From contig JAMPIV010014838.1 in the NCBI GenBank assembly GCA_024509875.1, forward strand, positions 537,001 to 601,000: DNA of 64,000 nucleotides. The letters are read 5' to 3'. Under the pieces are notes generated by a model. That model made no database searches, was not told where the DNA came from, and was given only the letters and a program-made list of their open reading frames with translations. The first letter of the stretch is position 1; the number at the start of each line of letters is the position of its first letter. This DNA is from Oreohelix idahoensis (taxonomy: Eukaryota; Mollusca; Gastropoda; Stylommatophora; Oreohelicidae). Below are positions 53,240 to 63,481 of the stretch, one piece after another. A program made the position numbers and the translations under genes.

Positions 53240-55010
53240 ATTAAAAATGTGACCTAGTTCAGTCCATACATTTTTTGGTAGTAGACTCGCAATGCATCCG
53301 TAGTGCAGTAAATATTTTTTTTGTAAACATACCATTTAAAATAGTTCTAAGTTCTAGTATTTTTTTCACCAAAAACTGTAATGAGATCAAACCTTCTGAC
53401 TCTGCAAAATGCCACATAAAGCTGACTATGATCAAAGAGAGACTCGGAGATAAGTCTGGCCTTATGACTTGTTTATAGTCATACAGAATTAATCTAATTT
53501 CAAGTTGTTTTCTTGAATTAAAAAAAAACTTTATACTGTATCTGACGGTCACAGTCATTTAAGAAATACATACTCTGTTTCTTTGATATTTGCCTGGTAT
53601 CATTTCAGCATGTATTAGTGAAGAAAACAGGTTCTTAACTGCCAGTCTTGTTCCATTGAAACATCCATTAGTGGGACTGAAGTATCGTAGCAACTTAATA
53701 ATTGCTGCATCCCTGAGTCTAAATCTGAAGTATTATTTTTATTCACCCGACAGTTTTTCTAAAAGATTTTCATTTAAATCTGGTAGATCTTCATTGTTAG
53801 CACAAAGAATGGCTTATGAATAGTTTTTCTAAGTCATTACCATTACAGTACAATACTTTTTGTTGTCAGTTAACATATCCTGACAAGATTTTACATCCTA
53901 AGCATACAACAACAGTATTTTTGTGTTCCTCATCTCTTGGCCCTACAGCAGTCAACCTTCTTAAGACTGCTTCACCTCCTTGCTTATGTTTTATTTTTTC
54001 CCCAAATGCCATCGTTTGTTGACCACAAAGTGGTGTTATTTCATGATAAAAATGTTCACTTCCTGAAATGTCTTCACCGTTCAGCCTGAAATGAGTTGTC
54101 ATTCTTGCCCAGTGCAGTTGCCAGGTAGTCTCTGATGAGACAAAAGAAAGAATAGAACTTCTGCTCCCTCTGGCATGTCATATAAGGCAACTAATATGAG
54201 GTTGTGTATGAGGCTGGCAACCTCATCGTGTACAACTAATTGCTACAGAAACCACCGTTGTAAGTGCATCTATGAATGTTTGGTGCAGGCTTTCTGTATG
54301 GGGACCAGCTACAGTGGTGGCTGTATGCTCTATAAGGAGTCTAAAGGAATTTCATGATTGATGATGATTGCATTTTCTTTGTTCTATACTTTCATGAAAA
54401 TAAACCTCTTACTTTTTAGGTAAATGGACTGGCATTGTTATAATTGTACGTGATTGATCATGCAGTTTGTTTTCTAACAGTCTCCTCATCACTTCTGGAG
54501 TGCTAATATAATGTGTATTCAAATAGGTTGCGACTTCATCCCCATTCCACTTCAGCATTTTTTTTTTTCAGAATGGTCTCAATATACACCTATACTTGCA
54601 CAGTCGTGAACGTTGTAAACAAACTTCTATTGATAACGCTCTTTTTTATTGATGAAAAGATTTCAACATTAACATGAGCATTATATATTTTTCTTGAAAC
54701 TTAAGTATGGGCTATAAGGTGCTACTCAACATTTATCAGCTTCATGTTTTCCAACATTTATGGCAAGGCTCCTATATTGCAGATAGCCATCAGTTTTTTC
54801 TTCAGTTTCATTTACAAATTCTGTTGGACATTTTTTCGCATACATGGTAAATTAGGATTGAATATACTGCACAGACTATGCACCATTTTTGATTTAATGA
54901 GTTCAAATAGCCTTCCTTGTTGCTCAGGCTTTTATATCATTATCATGTCTCTGTCTTCCTTTATTATATTATGTGCACTGCAAAAGCTGTCGCTATTTAT
55001 TTATAGTTTA
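53240..55010 (-). pseudogene. Eroded autonomous Helitron (Rep and PIF1-like helicase remnants)
   Basis: Minus-strand pieces in Helitron order: TDGYLQYRS, VAPYSPYLSFKKN and NAHVNVEIFSSIKK (about 54620-54850), matching the Rep region GYP.YRR / V.PYNP.L / HINVE..SS.K. Next comes DEVATYLNTHYISTPEVMRR, with MPVHLP (about 54420-54580), matching the conserved ARY-x-PPEA...VHLP block. After a gap, FNGTRLAVKNLF, AEMIPGKYQ and MTINKS-x-GQT (53400-53700) match the C-terminal helicase block NGTRL...INKSQGQT. Stops and frameshifts abound. An RS repeat (54118-54370) interrupts it. Termini were not located. Confidence 0.75.
54118..54370 (+). repeat. RS repeat copy inside the Helitron relic
   Basis: Blocks 'ccaggtagtctctgatgaga', 'gaggctggcaacctcatcgt', 'tgctacagaaaccaccgttg', 'gaccagctacagtggtggct' and tail 'gattgatgatgatt'. 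Same orientation as the other + copies. Confidence 0.75.
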
Positions 55011-55100
55011 ATCATGGTGCAGTTTTAAAAGCCCATCTAGGAGACATACAAAAACTAGATATCATTGTAATAGATGACTACACAGATATTATACAGATTA

Positions 55101-56040
55101 CAAGGGGATTGACATAAGTCTTGGGCCTGACCATGAAGGAGTCATAGGGGGAAGATGAAACTTGGCACATTTAAAGTTCATCATATTTGCACTGAATGTG
55201 TAAAGTACGCGTTGGTTTCTTCAATGGGTTTTCTTGCTACGGTGCACAGCGCAATGTACCCTATTGACCATATCTGCTGCTCCAAAGATTTGACCAAAAA
55301 ATGGAAAAGAAGGAGGCCAGAGCTGTGATAACATTTCTGATGTTTCAGGGAAAAACACCTACATTTTTTGGAGACCATGGTGACAGTAGATGAGACTTGG
55401 GTACACCATTATGACCCCGAATCCAAAATTGCCAGCATGCAATGGAAAACCCCGGGCTCCCCAACACCTGTCAAGCCGAGGGCGCAGAAATCTGCAGGAA
55501 AAGTGATGCTGTTTTTTGGGATGGCAAAGGTGTCCTTTTGAAAGATTATCTGCCTCGTGGCAACACAGCTAATGGACAGTACTATGCAGATCTTCTCACA
55601 AATCTAAGAAAGGTTGTGACCAGGAAACGAGGGATAACGCGCACTCAAAATCTTCCTTTGCTTCAAGACAACGCGCCCTCTCACAAAGCACGGCTTGTGC
55701 AGCTAGCAGCCAACGATTTGAATATTGAAATTCTTCCACACCCACCATATTCTCCAGATTTGGCTCCATCAGACTTTTTTCTGTTCCCAAATCTTAAAAA
55801 AACAGCTAAAAGGAAATCATGTTGACAGCGATGAAGAGGTTATACTGGCATGTGATGACTGGTTTAGTTTGAAAAATAGGGTGTTCTACTCCCAAGGTCT
55901 TTTCAAGGTCAAGCAGAGATGGCAGAAGTGTGTCAATTCAGGTGGTGGCTATATTGAAGAGGTATAAACACTATACAAAATTTCAGCTCTCTGTGACATG
56001 TCCTTCATGGTCAGGCCCAAGACTTATGTCAATCCCCTTG
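55101..56040 (+). mobile_element. Mariner element with perfect 40-bp TIRs, internally deleted
   Basis: TIRs of 40 identical bp begin CAAGGGGATTGACATAAGTC (55101-55140) and are inverted at 56001-56040. TA dinucleotides flank both sides (55099-55100, 56041-56042), the target duplication of Tc1/mariner elements. Total length is 940 bp, against about 1.3 kb for typical mariners. Confidence 0.95.
55301..55824 (+). pseudogene. Mariner transposase, deleted and frameshifted
   Basis: It starts MEKKEARAVITFLMFQGKTPT (55301), the usual mariner N-terminus. A deletion near 55360-55380 then removes most of the helix-turn-helix region. The catalytic domain resumes with TVDETWVHHYDPE (first Asp), shifts frame near 55512 at a T run, and continues with DYLPRGNTANGQYYADL, LLQDNAPSHKA (second Asp) and YSPDLAPSDFFLF (third Asp). 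This is the DD34D pattern of mariner. A stop follows at 55822-55824. No functional transposase can be made. Confidence 0.9.
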
Positions 56041-56144
56041 TACTTGGTAAAGTCTAGGAGAGATAAGAAATACCAGCAGACTGGAAGAAATGTTTATTGG
56101 TCAAGTTGCAGAAGATGGGAGATTTGTAGTGCTCATACAGTGAT

Positions 56145-56240
56145 GTTATCTGAAGCAGTTTATTGTACATGATGAAGTTGGCAGCCCCATGAACAATCTC
56201 TTATTAGTCGCTGCTTATGATATCACTGTGGGGGCAGTAG
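56145..56240 (-). repeat. RS repeat, partial copy
   Basis: The minus strand reads 'gcagcgactaataagagatt', 'catggggctgccaacttcat' and 'catgtacaataaactgcttc', matching the head of RS copies. Confidence 0.6.
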
Positions 56241-56555
56241 TCCTTTTTTTTCTTTGTAAAAACAGAATAGTAATAACCAATAATTCGTAACATGTAAATG
56301 TACCTTGGAGACCAAAAAATTTTACTTTCTACAAAAATGACATGGTATATTCAATTTTTTAAAATATCGTGCTCGATAGTAATTAGTAATTGTGAAGCAT
56401 TTTAGTATCTTTCGGTTTCCCTATACATTTTAAATTCCCTTCACTATCCGTCCTCCTTTCATGTATACTGATTGAGTAATAGCGATTTCTTATATTTAAT
56501 TTATAAAAGCACAAAACTACTGATAGCTGTAAGCTTTTCTCTTCTGTGTGCCTTA

Positions 56556-57200
56556 GGTTGTTGTTGTTGTTATTTAACTAGGGCTGCTGAGTTTCTCGTT
56601 ATCTTGCAGCCAATACCAAGTTGAAGACTCCTTGGTATTATCTACATTGTAGATCTAGGCATTTCTACCATTCCGAAACCTGTTGAGTTAAGTCATGAGC
56701 TCCAGTTTCTCCAGTTTGGTTTGCATGCAAAGGACAATCACATCTGGTCGCAAGCTAGGAGGAAGAAGTGCATTGCATACTGTGCATTCCCCATTATCTA
56801 AGGGGGCTCTCCAGATAAGCAGAGCTAAAATACTGTGCTCTGGTTCTGGGCTCTCCCAAGGAATTGTCACATCCTACACAGAGCCACTTTTCATTTTCCC
56901 CTGCCAATCATGGGCCCACAGTGAGATCCCCCGCATGCAGCCAACGAGGTAAAAGCCAGAGTTACTTCTGGGGCTCAAGTGACTCCTGCAAGCTTAGTGT
57001 GCAATGCTGGGTTCTCAACAAGCTTCACCACAGAGGGAATCACTGGAAGTGTGTGGATGATTTCAAAAGTCAGTTAGGGTGTAATTAGCCTCACAGAGGT
57101 TCACTTCCACATCTGTATATTGTAGCATTGCGCTCATCTGATGGTCATATAAGGATGACTCCAGATATACCTCCATGCATGTGTGCCTTGGGTAAAGAAA
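56556..57200 (+). repeat. MOL650 repeat, best complete copy
   Basis: It runs from 'tgttgttattta actagggc' to 'ccagatatacctccatgcat' and aligns over its whole length with the reverse complement of the copy at 13310-14345. Markers are 'ccccattatctaagggggct', 'gttctgggctctcccaagga' and 'gtgcaatgctgggttctcaa'. No TIR, no poly(A) and no coding motif were found. Confidence 0.8.
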
Positions 57201-57505
57201 TTTATCTGTTATATAAGATTGTAACATGATGGTGAGGTTTACCTGTATTAAATCTACACCATGTTGGGTTAATTCATTTCACAGCTGCTTGTAAATTATA
57301 TTTATCAATTAAATTCCAGGGCTTTATCTGTTAAAACTTGAATAATTTAATTCATCATAAGAACTGCAATACTGTTTTTTTAAATAATTATGATTTTATT
57401 GCTTTACACTAGCTTATTCATCAGAGTAGAATACATGAAATAAAGTTATATCACTGAATACTGATACTTGAATGTCTGTTTTTTTATTTGTTAGTGTCTA
57501 GTTTT
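57201..57505. other. Intergenic, nothing recognised
   Basis: AT-rich, between the MOL650 copy and the 3' end of the large LINE. Confidence 0.5.
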
Positions 57506-60500
57506 GTGTCTTCTTCTTCTTCTTGCGATCGCATCTTTGATGATTACACCGTCAGACGAGTTCTCATGATGAATTCGACTGTTGTTTGAAGTTCCTCTTT
57601 AACTCCATATAGCTTTGAGTTTAGTGTTGAGTCATTGGGCCAGTATATCTTTCTTAACTGGTCATACAGAGGACAGTCCTGTAGAACATGCTCAGCAGTT
57701 TGTTCGTTTAATCCACATGTGCACAGTGGTGAAGCAGACAATCGTAGCTTGTGCATGTGTTTATTCAGTTTGTTATGCCCTGTCCTGAGTCGAAAAATAG
57801 TTGTCTGTCCCTGCCGGTCGAGAGTGTGATAGTCGTCTTTGGGTTGGTTCTGTTCTCTTCTGATAGTCTGGATAGCTCTCTTTTTCTCAAAGTATGTGAC
57901 TTCATTATCTTCTTGTTCACATTCTCCTCCCTTTTTTGCAAGTTTATCTGCCTTTTCATTTCCGGGTACACCACAATGAGATGGTACCCACTGAAGTATG
58001 GTTCTCTTTTTGGCAGCTACCTTGTTTAGTTCATTTCTCAGATGCGGGAGTTTACCACCCTTGAGAGCTTGCAGGACAGACAGTGCATCTGTGAGGATGA
58101 CTACCTGGTGGCAGTCAGAGTTGGTGTTATAAATCATATTTGCAGCTTGCTCTAGAGCTTGAACCTCAGCTGTATAGTTGGAACAGAATTTACCAGTGGG
58201 AATGTGCCTAGTCTCATAGTGGTTGTCAGGATATGAGATAAAGATACCGGCACCTCCATTCCTAACAGCATTAGTTGCTGATCCATCTGTATAGGCATGT
58301 ATCCATGATTGATCGGGATAGCTTTCTTGGATCATACTCAATGTAGCAGTTCGTTTTTGCAGATCATTATACTCACATCCACTTGTGAGACCACTGACTG
58401 TTGTATTAATTTGGAGGGCACTGCTGGCCTGCTCCCATGGTACAGGGTATAGGGTGGGCTTCAGTGGTGTTGTCTTCATGGATAGGTCTTCTTGATGCTG
58501 TCTTATAAGTCTTTTCCCCCGATGCACAAAGCTGCTACGCTTTAGACGTCCCAATGCCAGATCATCTAGTCTTGCCTTCATTGGGTGCATTGGCATACTG
58601 TTGTACTTTTCCATCTGGATCATGGTTTTTGTGTCTCTTCTATGGGACAATGTCTGTAATCCAGCAACCTTCTGCATCTCTGTTATTGGTGTAGTTTTCA
58701 TGGCTCCTGTAATGAGCCTGAGAGCTTGATTTTGCACCTTGTCCAAAGACTGCAGATGTGAGTTAGCAGCTGATGACCATGCTGCTGAGCTAAACTCTAA
58801 GTGTGGTCTTATTACTCCATTATAAATCTTCTTTAGATTTCGTTCATTTGCTCCCCAGTTGGTACCTGCTAATTTTCTGAGTATGCCTAGTCGTCTTCGG
58901 GCCTTTCCTTCTGCATTTTCAATATGCTTATTCCATGTAAGCCTTTGGTCAAATGTCACCCCAAGATAGGTGGGGTAGCTTTCTTCCTTGATCACGGTTG
59001 TCCCTAGGTGTATGTTAGCTGATTTGTCCTTGGGGGCGAGGGAGAACAGTGTTGTGGAGGTTTTGTCTGTGTTTATTGTGATAAGCCATTTCTCTGCCCA
59101 TGACACTAGCATGTCTGCTGCCCGCTGCATTCTATAATTTGCTGTGGTGACATTTTCATCAGCGCACCAGAGTACTAGGTCATCTGCATATAAGGCAGCT
59201 TTAACTCCTGCAGGGAGATCTTTCACCAGGTCATTGATGTAAACAAGGAAGAGTGTTGGGGAAATTACTCCTCCTTGAGGTACCCCCTGATGGAGCAACA
59301 CTTTTCTGCTCTGCAGACCGTCAAGAGTGACTCTAGTTCTCCTGTTATGCAAGTATGACTGGATCCATTTCATCATGTTGCCTTGGATTCCACTTCTCCT
59401 AAGTTTTGCAATGAGGCCATCTTTCCACACCTTGTCAAAGGCCTGCTTGAAGTCGACCCAGATCGTTAGGACCTTTTTCTTCTCCTGGAAGGCATCTTCT
59501 ATTGCTTGAGACAAGTAAGTAACTTGGTCTTCTATACTGTAGCATTCTCTAAATCCAGCTTGTTCCGGCACCAGGATCTGCTCAGACTCTAAATACCATT
59601 TCAATCTGTGGTTGACTATTCGCTCCATAGTCTTCCCAACACAGCTTGTGAGACTGATTGGCCGGTAACTTGCAGCCTCGGTCTTACATTTCCCTTTCTT
59701 TAGTATGGGTATTGTGATGGCTTCTCTCCATACTTGGGGTACCGTTCCTTTCAACCAGCTGTGGTTGAATATCTCAAGCAGTTTTGTCTTTGCTGCTGAG
59801 CTCAGATTTACTAGCATTTCGTTGCTGATTTTGTCTGGGCCGGGTGACTTTTGAAACTTAAGCTTGGAAATAGCCTTCTGTAGTTCTCCTAGTGTGATGG
59901 GTTCCCTCATTGGGGCAGGAGTATCTGTCTGTCCCATGGTTGCCAGTATTTCTTTTCTTATCTCTCTCTGATGGTCTATGTTAATGGGTAAGTTGCTTTC
60001 TGAACTGTATCTTCTAGCAAACAAGTCTGCAGCTTGTTTTCCTCTGAAAAGTTTGCCACCTTCATCCAATGTGATAGTCTGCCTTGGTGAGGAATGCTCT
60101 TCATTTAGAGACTTGACTAATCTCCAAAGTTTCCTGCCGTCTTTCTCAAGGTTCAGCGATGCCGTTTTAGTTCTCCAGCTTTTCCGCTTTTCTTCTAGCT
60201 TTGTTCTCTGAAACTCTGCTACAGCCTTTTTCCATTTGTTGTGAGTTTCAAGTGAAGGCTGAGACTCTGCGTCCTTTCTAGCCTTGTCCATAGCTTCCTG
60301 ACGTTCTTGGAGTGTGCTGGACCAGTATGGTATGTAGTTACGCCGGCATCCTTTGGGAATGGTTTCTTTTGCAGCTTGTAGTATGCATCTGTTGAAGTCT
60401 TTTACCACTTCATTAATGTCTCTGTTCTGTACCTTGAGGGTAGACAGCAGCGTGTTCACCTGATGCCTGAATAAACCCCAGTTGGCTTTTTTGTAGTTCC

Positions 60501-61640
60501 ATCTTGTAATGGCTGGGCCTGTACTGAGAGTTGCACTCTGGACAGTAAGAAAGATTGGGCGATGGTCGCTTCCCCCTAGTTGGTCTCCTACTTCTCTACT
60601 AATAGATCCAGCTATATCTGGTGTGGAGAAGGCAAGATCTGGTGTTGAGGTTGTGTGCCATCCTCTGGAGTAGAAGGTAGGAGTATCTGTGGCATTATTG
60701 ACTAGGATTAGGGAGTGATCATCTTGCCAAGTTTCAACCTCTTCACCTCTGTGATCCAGATGGTTATAGCCCCAGCTCTGGGAGTGGCTATTAAAGTCTC
60801 CAACTGCTATAAAGTTGGTGGCTGGTACCTGTATAGAGCTGAGACTCAGGGGTTTGTTGTTCGGACAGTAATAGTTCAGGAGTTCTATTTCCATCTTGTC
60901 TACCTTTATCTGCAGCAGCTGATATTCTGCTCCATCCATGAAGGTTTTCCTTTCGTGTGCAGGAATGTTATTCCTTACAAGAGTAAGTACTCCTCCTTTT
61001 CGTCTATCTTGTCTGTCGGATCTGAAGCATTGATATCCCCTTATTTTAAAGGTTTGATCTGCTTTCAAGTGAGTCTCTTGGATACAGCAAACACTGACTT
61101 GCTTCTCATACAAGATGTTTTCCAGCTCTGTCTTTTTGCTGTATCCAGCCTGCTTGCTGTTCACTCCCTCTGCATTCCAGTGCATCATGACAAGTGGCAC
61201 TCTGGGTTTCTCTTTTTCTGTTTTGTTTTGGTCAGTAGTTCTCCTCCGCCGTCTGTTGACTCCACAAGACGGTCTAGAGGGTCCTCCAGTAGCTGAGGGT
61301 GGGCTCTGTCGAGGCTCAGAGCCCGGCACTGCACCTGCCTGGTGGAGCTCCACAGGGCGAGCACCAGAACGAGATTTATTTGACGGTGTACTCTCCATAG
61401 AAAAAAAAAGCGAGTTGCATGATACTGTGGTTTCCGGTGCGCCTTCTGGCCCAGTATCTACGACTTTAGCACCTGTTCAACGGGAGAGTGGGCTCATCCC
61501 TAATCTGTTTATGTTCCCAGTAGTAGACTATTCGCAAGCAGCCTGGGGGTGTCACTGCTCTGCGCGGACCTTGTTTACCGAGGCGGCGTCCGAGCTCGTA
61601 TGGTGAAAATATGGTTGCGTTATCTTCAAAATAGCCCTGT
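57506..61640 (-). mobile_element. Large LINE with RNase H (I-like group)
   Basis: Minus-strand element with one long intact ORF (57544-61398). A 3' UTR of only about 35 bp ends in an (AAG)n tail (+ 'tcttcttcttcttcttg', 57509-57525). About 240 bp of 5' leader reach to roughly 61640, where MOL650 sequence begins. No ORF1 was found upstream, so it is either 5'-truncated or of a single-ORF kind. No TSD was identified. Confidence 0.85.
57544..61398 (-). CDS. LINE ORF2-type protein: APE, RT, RNase H, CCHC
   Basis: 1284 codons, uninterrupted. By approximate residue: Pro/Ser-rich basic N-terminus (1-70), AP endonuclease with HWNAEGVNSK (~75), CCIQETHLKADQ, AVGDFNSHSQSWG (~201) and GGSDHRPI, reverse transcriptase with KSPGPDKISNEM, ADFKQAFDK-like WVDFKQAFDKVW, VPQGGVISPTLFLVY and LYADDLVLW (~736), RNase H with AYTDGSATN (~1036), TAEVQALEQA, ILTDALSVLQ and PGNEKADKLA, and a C-terminal zinc knuckle CTCGLNEQTAEHVLQDC (~1228). 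Catalytic residues of all three enzymes are visible. RNase H after RT and this RT motif style fit the I/Nimb-like group. It may encode a working retrotransposition enzyme. The start is the first ATG of the frame. Confidence 0.93.
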   Translation of the reverse strand: MESTPSNKSRSGARPVELHQAGAVPGSEPRQSPPSATGGPSRPSCGVNRRRRRTTDQNKTEKEKPRVPLVMMHWNAEGVNSKQAGYSKKTELENILYEKQVSVCCIQETHLKADQTFKIRGYQCFRSDRQDRRKGGVLTLVRNNIPAHERKTFMDGAEYQLLQIKVDKMEIELLNYYCPNNKPLSLSSIQVPATNFIAVGDFNSHSQSWGYNHLDHRGEEVETWQDDHSLILVNNATDTPTFYSRGWHTTSTPDLAFSTPDIAGSISREVGDQLGGSDHRPIFLTVQSATLSTGPAITRWNYKKANWGLFRHQVNTLLSTLKVQNRDINEVVKDFNRCILQAAKETIPKGCRRNYIPYWSSTLQERQEAMDKARKDAESQPSLETHNKWKKAVAEFQRTKLEEKRKSWRTKTASLNLEKDGRKLWRLVKSLNEEHSSPRQTITLDEGGKLFRGKQAADLFARRYSSESNLPINIDHQREIRKEILATMGQTDTPAPMREPITLGELQKAISKLKFQKSPGPDKISNEMLVNLSSAAKTKLLEIFNHSWLKGTVPQVWREAITIPILKKGKCKTEAASYRPISLTSCVGKTMERIVNHRLKWYLESEQILVPEQAGFRECYSIEDQVTYLSQAIEDAFQEKKKVLTIWVDFKQAFDKVWKDGLIAKLRRSGIQGNMMKWIQSYLHNRRTRVTLDGLQSRKVLLHQGVPQGGVISPTLFLVYINDLVKDLPAGVKAALYADDLVLWCADENVTTANYRMQRAADMLVSWAEKWLITINTDKTSTTLFSLAPKDKSANIHLGTTVIKEESYPTYLGVTFDQRLTWNKHIENAEGKARRRLGILRKLAGTNWGANERNLKKIYNGVIRPHLEFSSAAWSSAANSHLQSLDKVQNQALRLITGAMKTTPITEMQKVAGLQTLSHRRDTKTMIQMEKYNSMPMHPMKARLDDLALGRLKRSSFVHRGKRLIRQHQEDLSMKTTPLKPTLYPVPWEQASSALQINTTVSGLTSGCEYNDLQKRTATLSMIQESYPDQSWIHAYTDGSATNAVRNGGAGIFISYPDNHYETRHIPTGKFCSNYTAEVQALEQAANMIYNTNSDCHQVVILTDALSVLQALKGGKLPHLRNELNKVAAKKRTILQWVPSHCGVPGNEKADKLAKKGGECEQEDNEVTYFEKKRAIQTIRREQNQPKDDYHTLDRQGQTTIFRLRTGHNKLNKHMHKLRLSASPLCTCGLNEQTAEHVLQDCPLYDQLRKIYWPNDSTLNSKLYGVKEELQTTVEFIMRTRLTV

Positions 61641-62075
61641 CTTTCCCGTGGCTTTTCTGCCATCCTGCAACTTTGAGTTAGGGAGTTCTGAGCTCCAGTC
61701 TCTTTCCCAGGCATTTTATCCTGGCCTGGCACGCATACAGAGGACCCCACTTCTGGTTCTAAGTTAGCAGTTGGGGATAGGTGGGGTAGCACACTGTGCA
61801 TTCCCCGTCATCCAGGGGGCTCTCCAACTATGCAGAGCTTGCACAATGCTGTGCTCTGGTTCTGGGCTCTCCCAAGGAATCCTCACGTCCTGCACAGAGC
61901 CACTTCCCGATACCCACCACCTGCCAACCCTCCATTGTAGAAATCTCCTGCATGCGGCCATCCAGTCAAGAGCCAGTATTAAGTCTGGTGCCCAAGTGAT
62001 CCCCCCAAGCTCAGTGTGCAATGCTGGGTTCTCATCATGCTGCAACACAGGAGGGATTGTGATGCTCAGCCATCT
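61640..62075 (+). repeat. MOL650 repeat copy, 5'-incomplete
   Basis: Starts inside the unit at 'cccgtggcttttctgccatc' and follows the family through 'ccccgtcatccagggggctc', 'gttctgggctctcccaagga' and 'gtgcaatgctgggttctcat'. The first ~130 bp of the unit are missing where the LINE abuts. Confidence 0.75.
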
Positions 62076-62084
62076 CTCTCAATT

Positions 62085-62485
62085 CTGCACCGATAAGTGA
62101 CATCGGGGACTTAACTTTGCCTCAGTACTGGGAGGCCCCGTTTCCGGGTACACCACACACAGCCAATTGAGGCAACGGTCGCCATGGGCGTGATAGACGA
62201 CAAACAGTGAAGAATGAGGCAAGAAAGCATTTAACCCATGAAGTGGGGGTGGATTGGTGCAGACCAGAGCATGTACCACTCGCCGGTGGGTTCTGCATCT
62301 ACACCTATAGGGTTCCACCCACTCCTCAGCCCATTTAGTCTGGCCCCTCACCCAGGACCTGTCCGGCTTGGGTGACCCTGCCAGGAGTAAAACTCCCGCC
62401 GGCATAGCTCCCGGGATCATTGAGGCGCTCAAGCTCTCCAACCACGGCAAGGTAGGCTTACATGTGGAGAGTAGTTTTGTGTAAA
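62085..62485 (-). other. Probable 5' leader of a non-LTR element
   Basis: The minus strand reads 'accttgccgtggttggagag', 'cttgagcgcctcaatgatcc', 'gggagctatgccggcgggag', 'ggcagggtcacccaagccgg' and 'ggtgaggggccagacta'. This is a GC-rich block of the kind found at the 5' ends of several animal LINE families, recalled by resemblance only. No endonuclease ORF follows it here. Confidence 0.4.
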
Positions 62486-62789
62486 TAGCTACAGAAACCA
62501 CCACTGGAGGAGCACATCATTACTTTGGTTGTGGATAAAATACTCAGCAGTTTAAAATTATGTCAATTAAAAAAAAAATCGTATTAGAAAGACATGACAG
62601 CCTTTGCTAATTGGCATGGTACTTGAAGAAGTTGTGGGTGAAATTCAATTATATTCTTAGGAATGGGGAACCATTTGAACATTTCTTTTGACATACTTCT
62701 ACCACTCACATCAAGCTATTCCTTCTTTGTGCCTTTAGATATAATGCTGAGATTGTGTCTTTATATCTACGTTTTAAGTGTCCAATTGA

Positions 62790-63005
62790 CCGTGGTTAGA
62801 GTGCTAGTCTCCCGTGGCAAAGATGCAGAGTTTGATTCACAGTATCGTCACGTTCCAGCTGTAAATTGGTACCTGACTTGCTCTTGAATTAGGAAGGAAA
62901 AGACAGCAAGGAAGGAAACTGGTCACCCCCACCTCTCGATGCTGGACCTAGTATAGTGAAGTCTCTAACACTTCACTCCCCTACAGCAATATCTGCTACA
63001 ATGAA
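62790..63005 (+). mobile_element. SINE-2 copy
   Basis: tRNA-like head with A-box-like 'gtggttagagtgctag' and B-box-like 'gtttgattcac'. The body contains 'ctgtaaattggtacctgact', 'cctctcgatgctggacctag', 'gaagtctctaacacttcact' and 'aatatctgctac'. Same family as 9620-9832. It abuts an RTE-A fragment, and no clear TSD was seen. Confidence 0.8.
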
Positions 63006-63007
63006 AC

Positions 63008-63335
63008 CAAAAAGTTTAAAGATTTTCATTAATGAATGCTTTGCTCAGAATAGGTTTAAAACAGCATGAGAAGATCACCAAATTGAAACTGATGGAAAGA
63101 ACCAAATATCATAGGAACATGAAGTGAGGGAAAGACAATGCCGTCAGGTAAAACACACAAAAAAGGGAACAAGCTAATAGCATTACAAGGCAGTTCTTGT
63201 TCTGGAATTCCCAAGGTAAAAGAAATACAGGGGAACCCAAAAACACATGGAAAAGAGAACTGGAGATAGATGTAATAAAGGATAAAAAAAGACATGGTAA
63301 GAACTTGAATGAATGGCACAAGACTGTAGGCTTCG
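63008..63335 (+). pseudogene. RTE-A, degenerate 3' fragment
   Basis: Matches RTE-A from 'aaaccaaaaagtt.aaagatt' through 'agcattacaaggcagttctt', 'gttctggaattcccaaggt' and 'gaatggcacaagactg'. No reading frame remains. Confidence 0.8.
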
Positions 63336-63341
63336 CATGAA

Positions 63342-63477
63342 CTCTTTGACTCCAGAACAACGCTCAGAGCGTTGGTCAGATTTGACACCTGTGCCAAAAC
63401 AACTCTGAGCGTTGTTTTCAGTCTATCACGAATTAAAATTACGACACAAGGTGGAAAATAATTGCGGAGTCAAAGAG
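63342..63477. mobile_element. Small piggyBac-like MITE (136 bp)
   Basis: Perfect 12-bp inverted ends CTCTTTGACTCC (63342-63353) and GGAGTCAAAGAG (63466-63477) are flanked by tgaa on the left and TTAA on the right. TTAA targets and C-run/CTTTGAC-type ends are typical of piggyBac. One TTAA appears mutated. Inside, 'cgctcagagcg' and 'ctctgagcg' form further palindromic sequence. Confidence 0.5.
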
Positions 63478-63481
63478 TTAA

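Larger units (their letters stand above)
55030..56140 (+). pseudogene. RTE-A fragment interrupted by a mariner
   Basis: The left part (about 55065-55100) matches 'acagatattatacaaac' of RTE-A, and the right part (56041-56130) continues 'tacttggtaaagtctaggag', 'aaataccagcagactggaag' and 'ggtcaagttgc'. Removing the mariner and one TA gives a collinear match to about 46815-46930. Confidence 0.85.

Noticed and set aside
60715..61296. 193-codon plus-strand open frame over the large LINE
   Set aside because: Antisense shadow of the endonuclease coding region.
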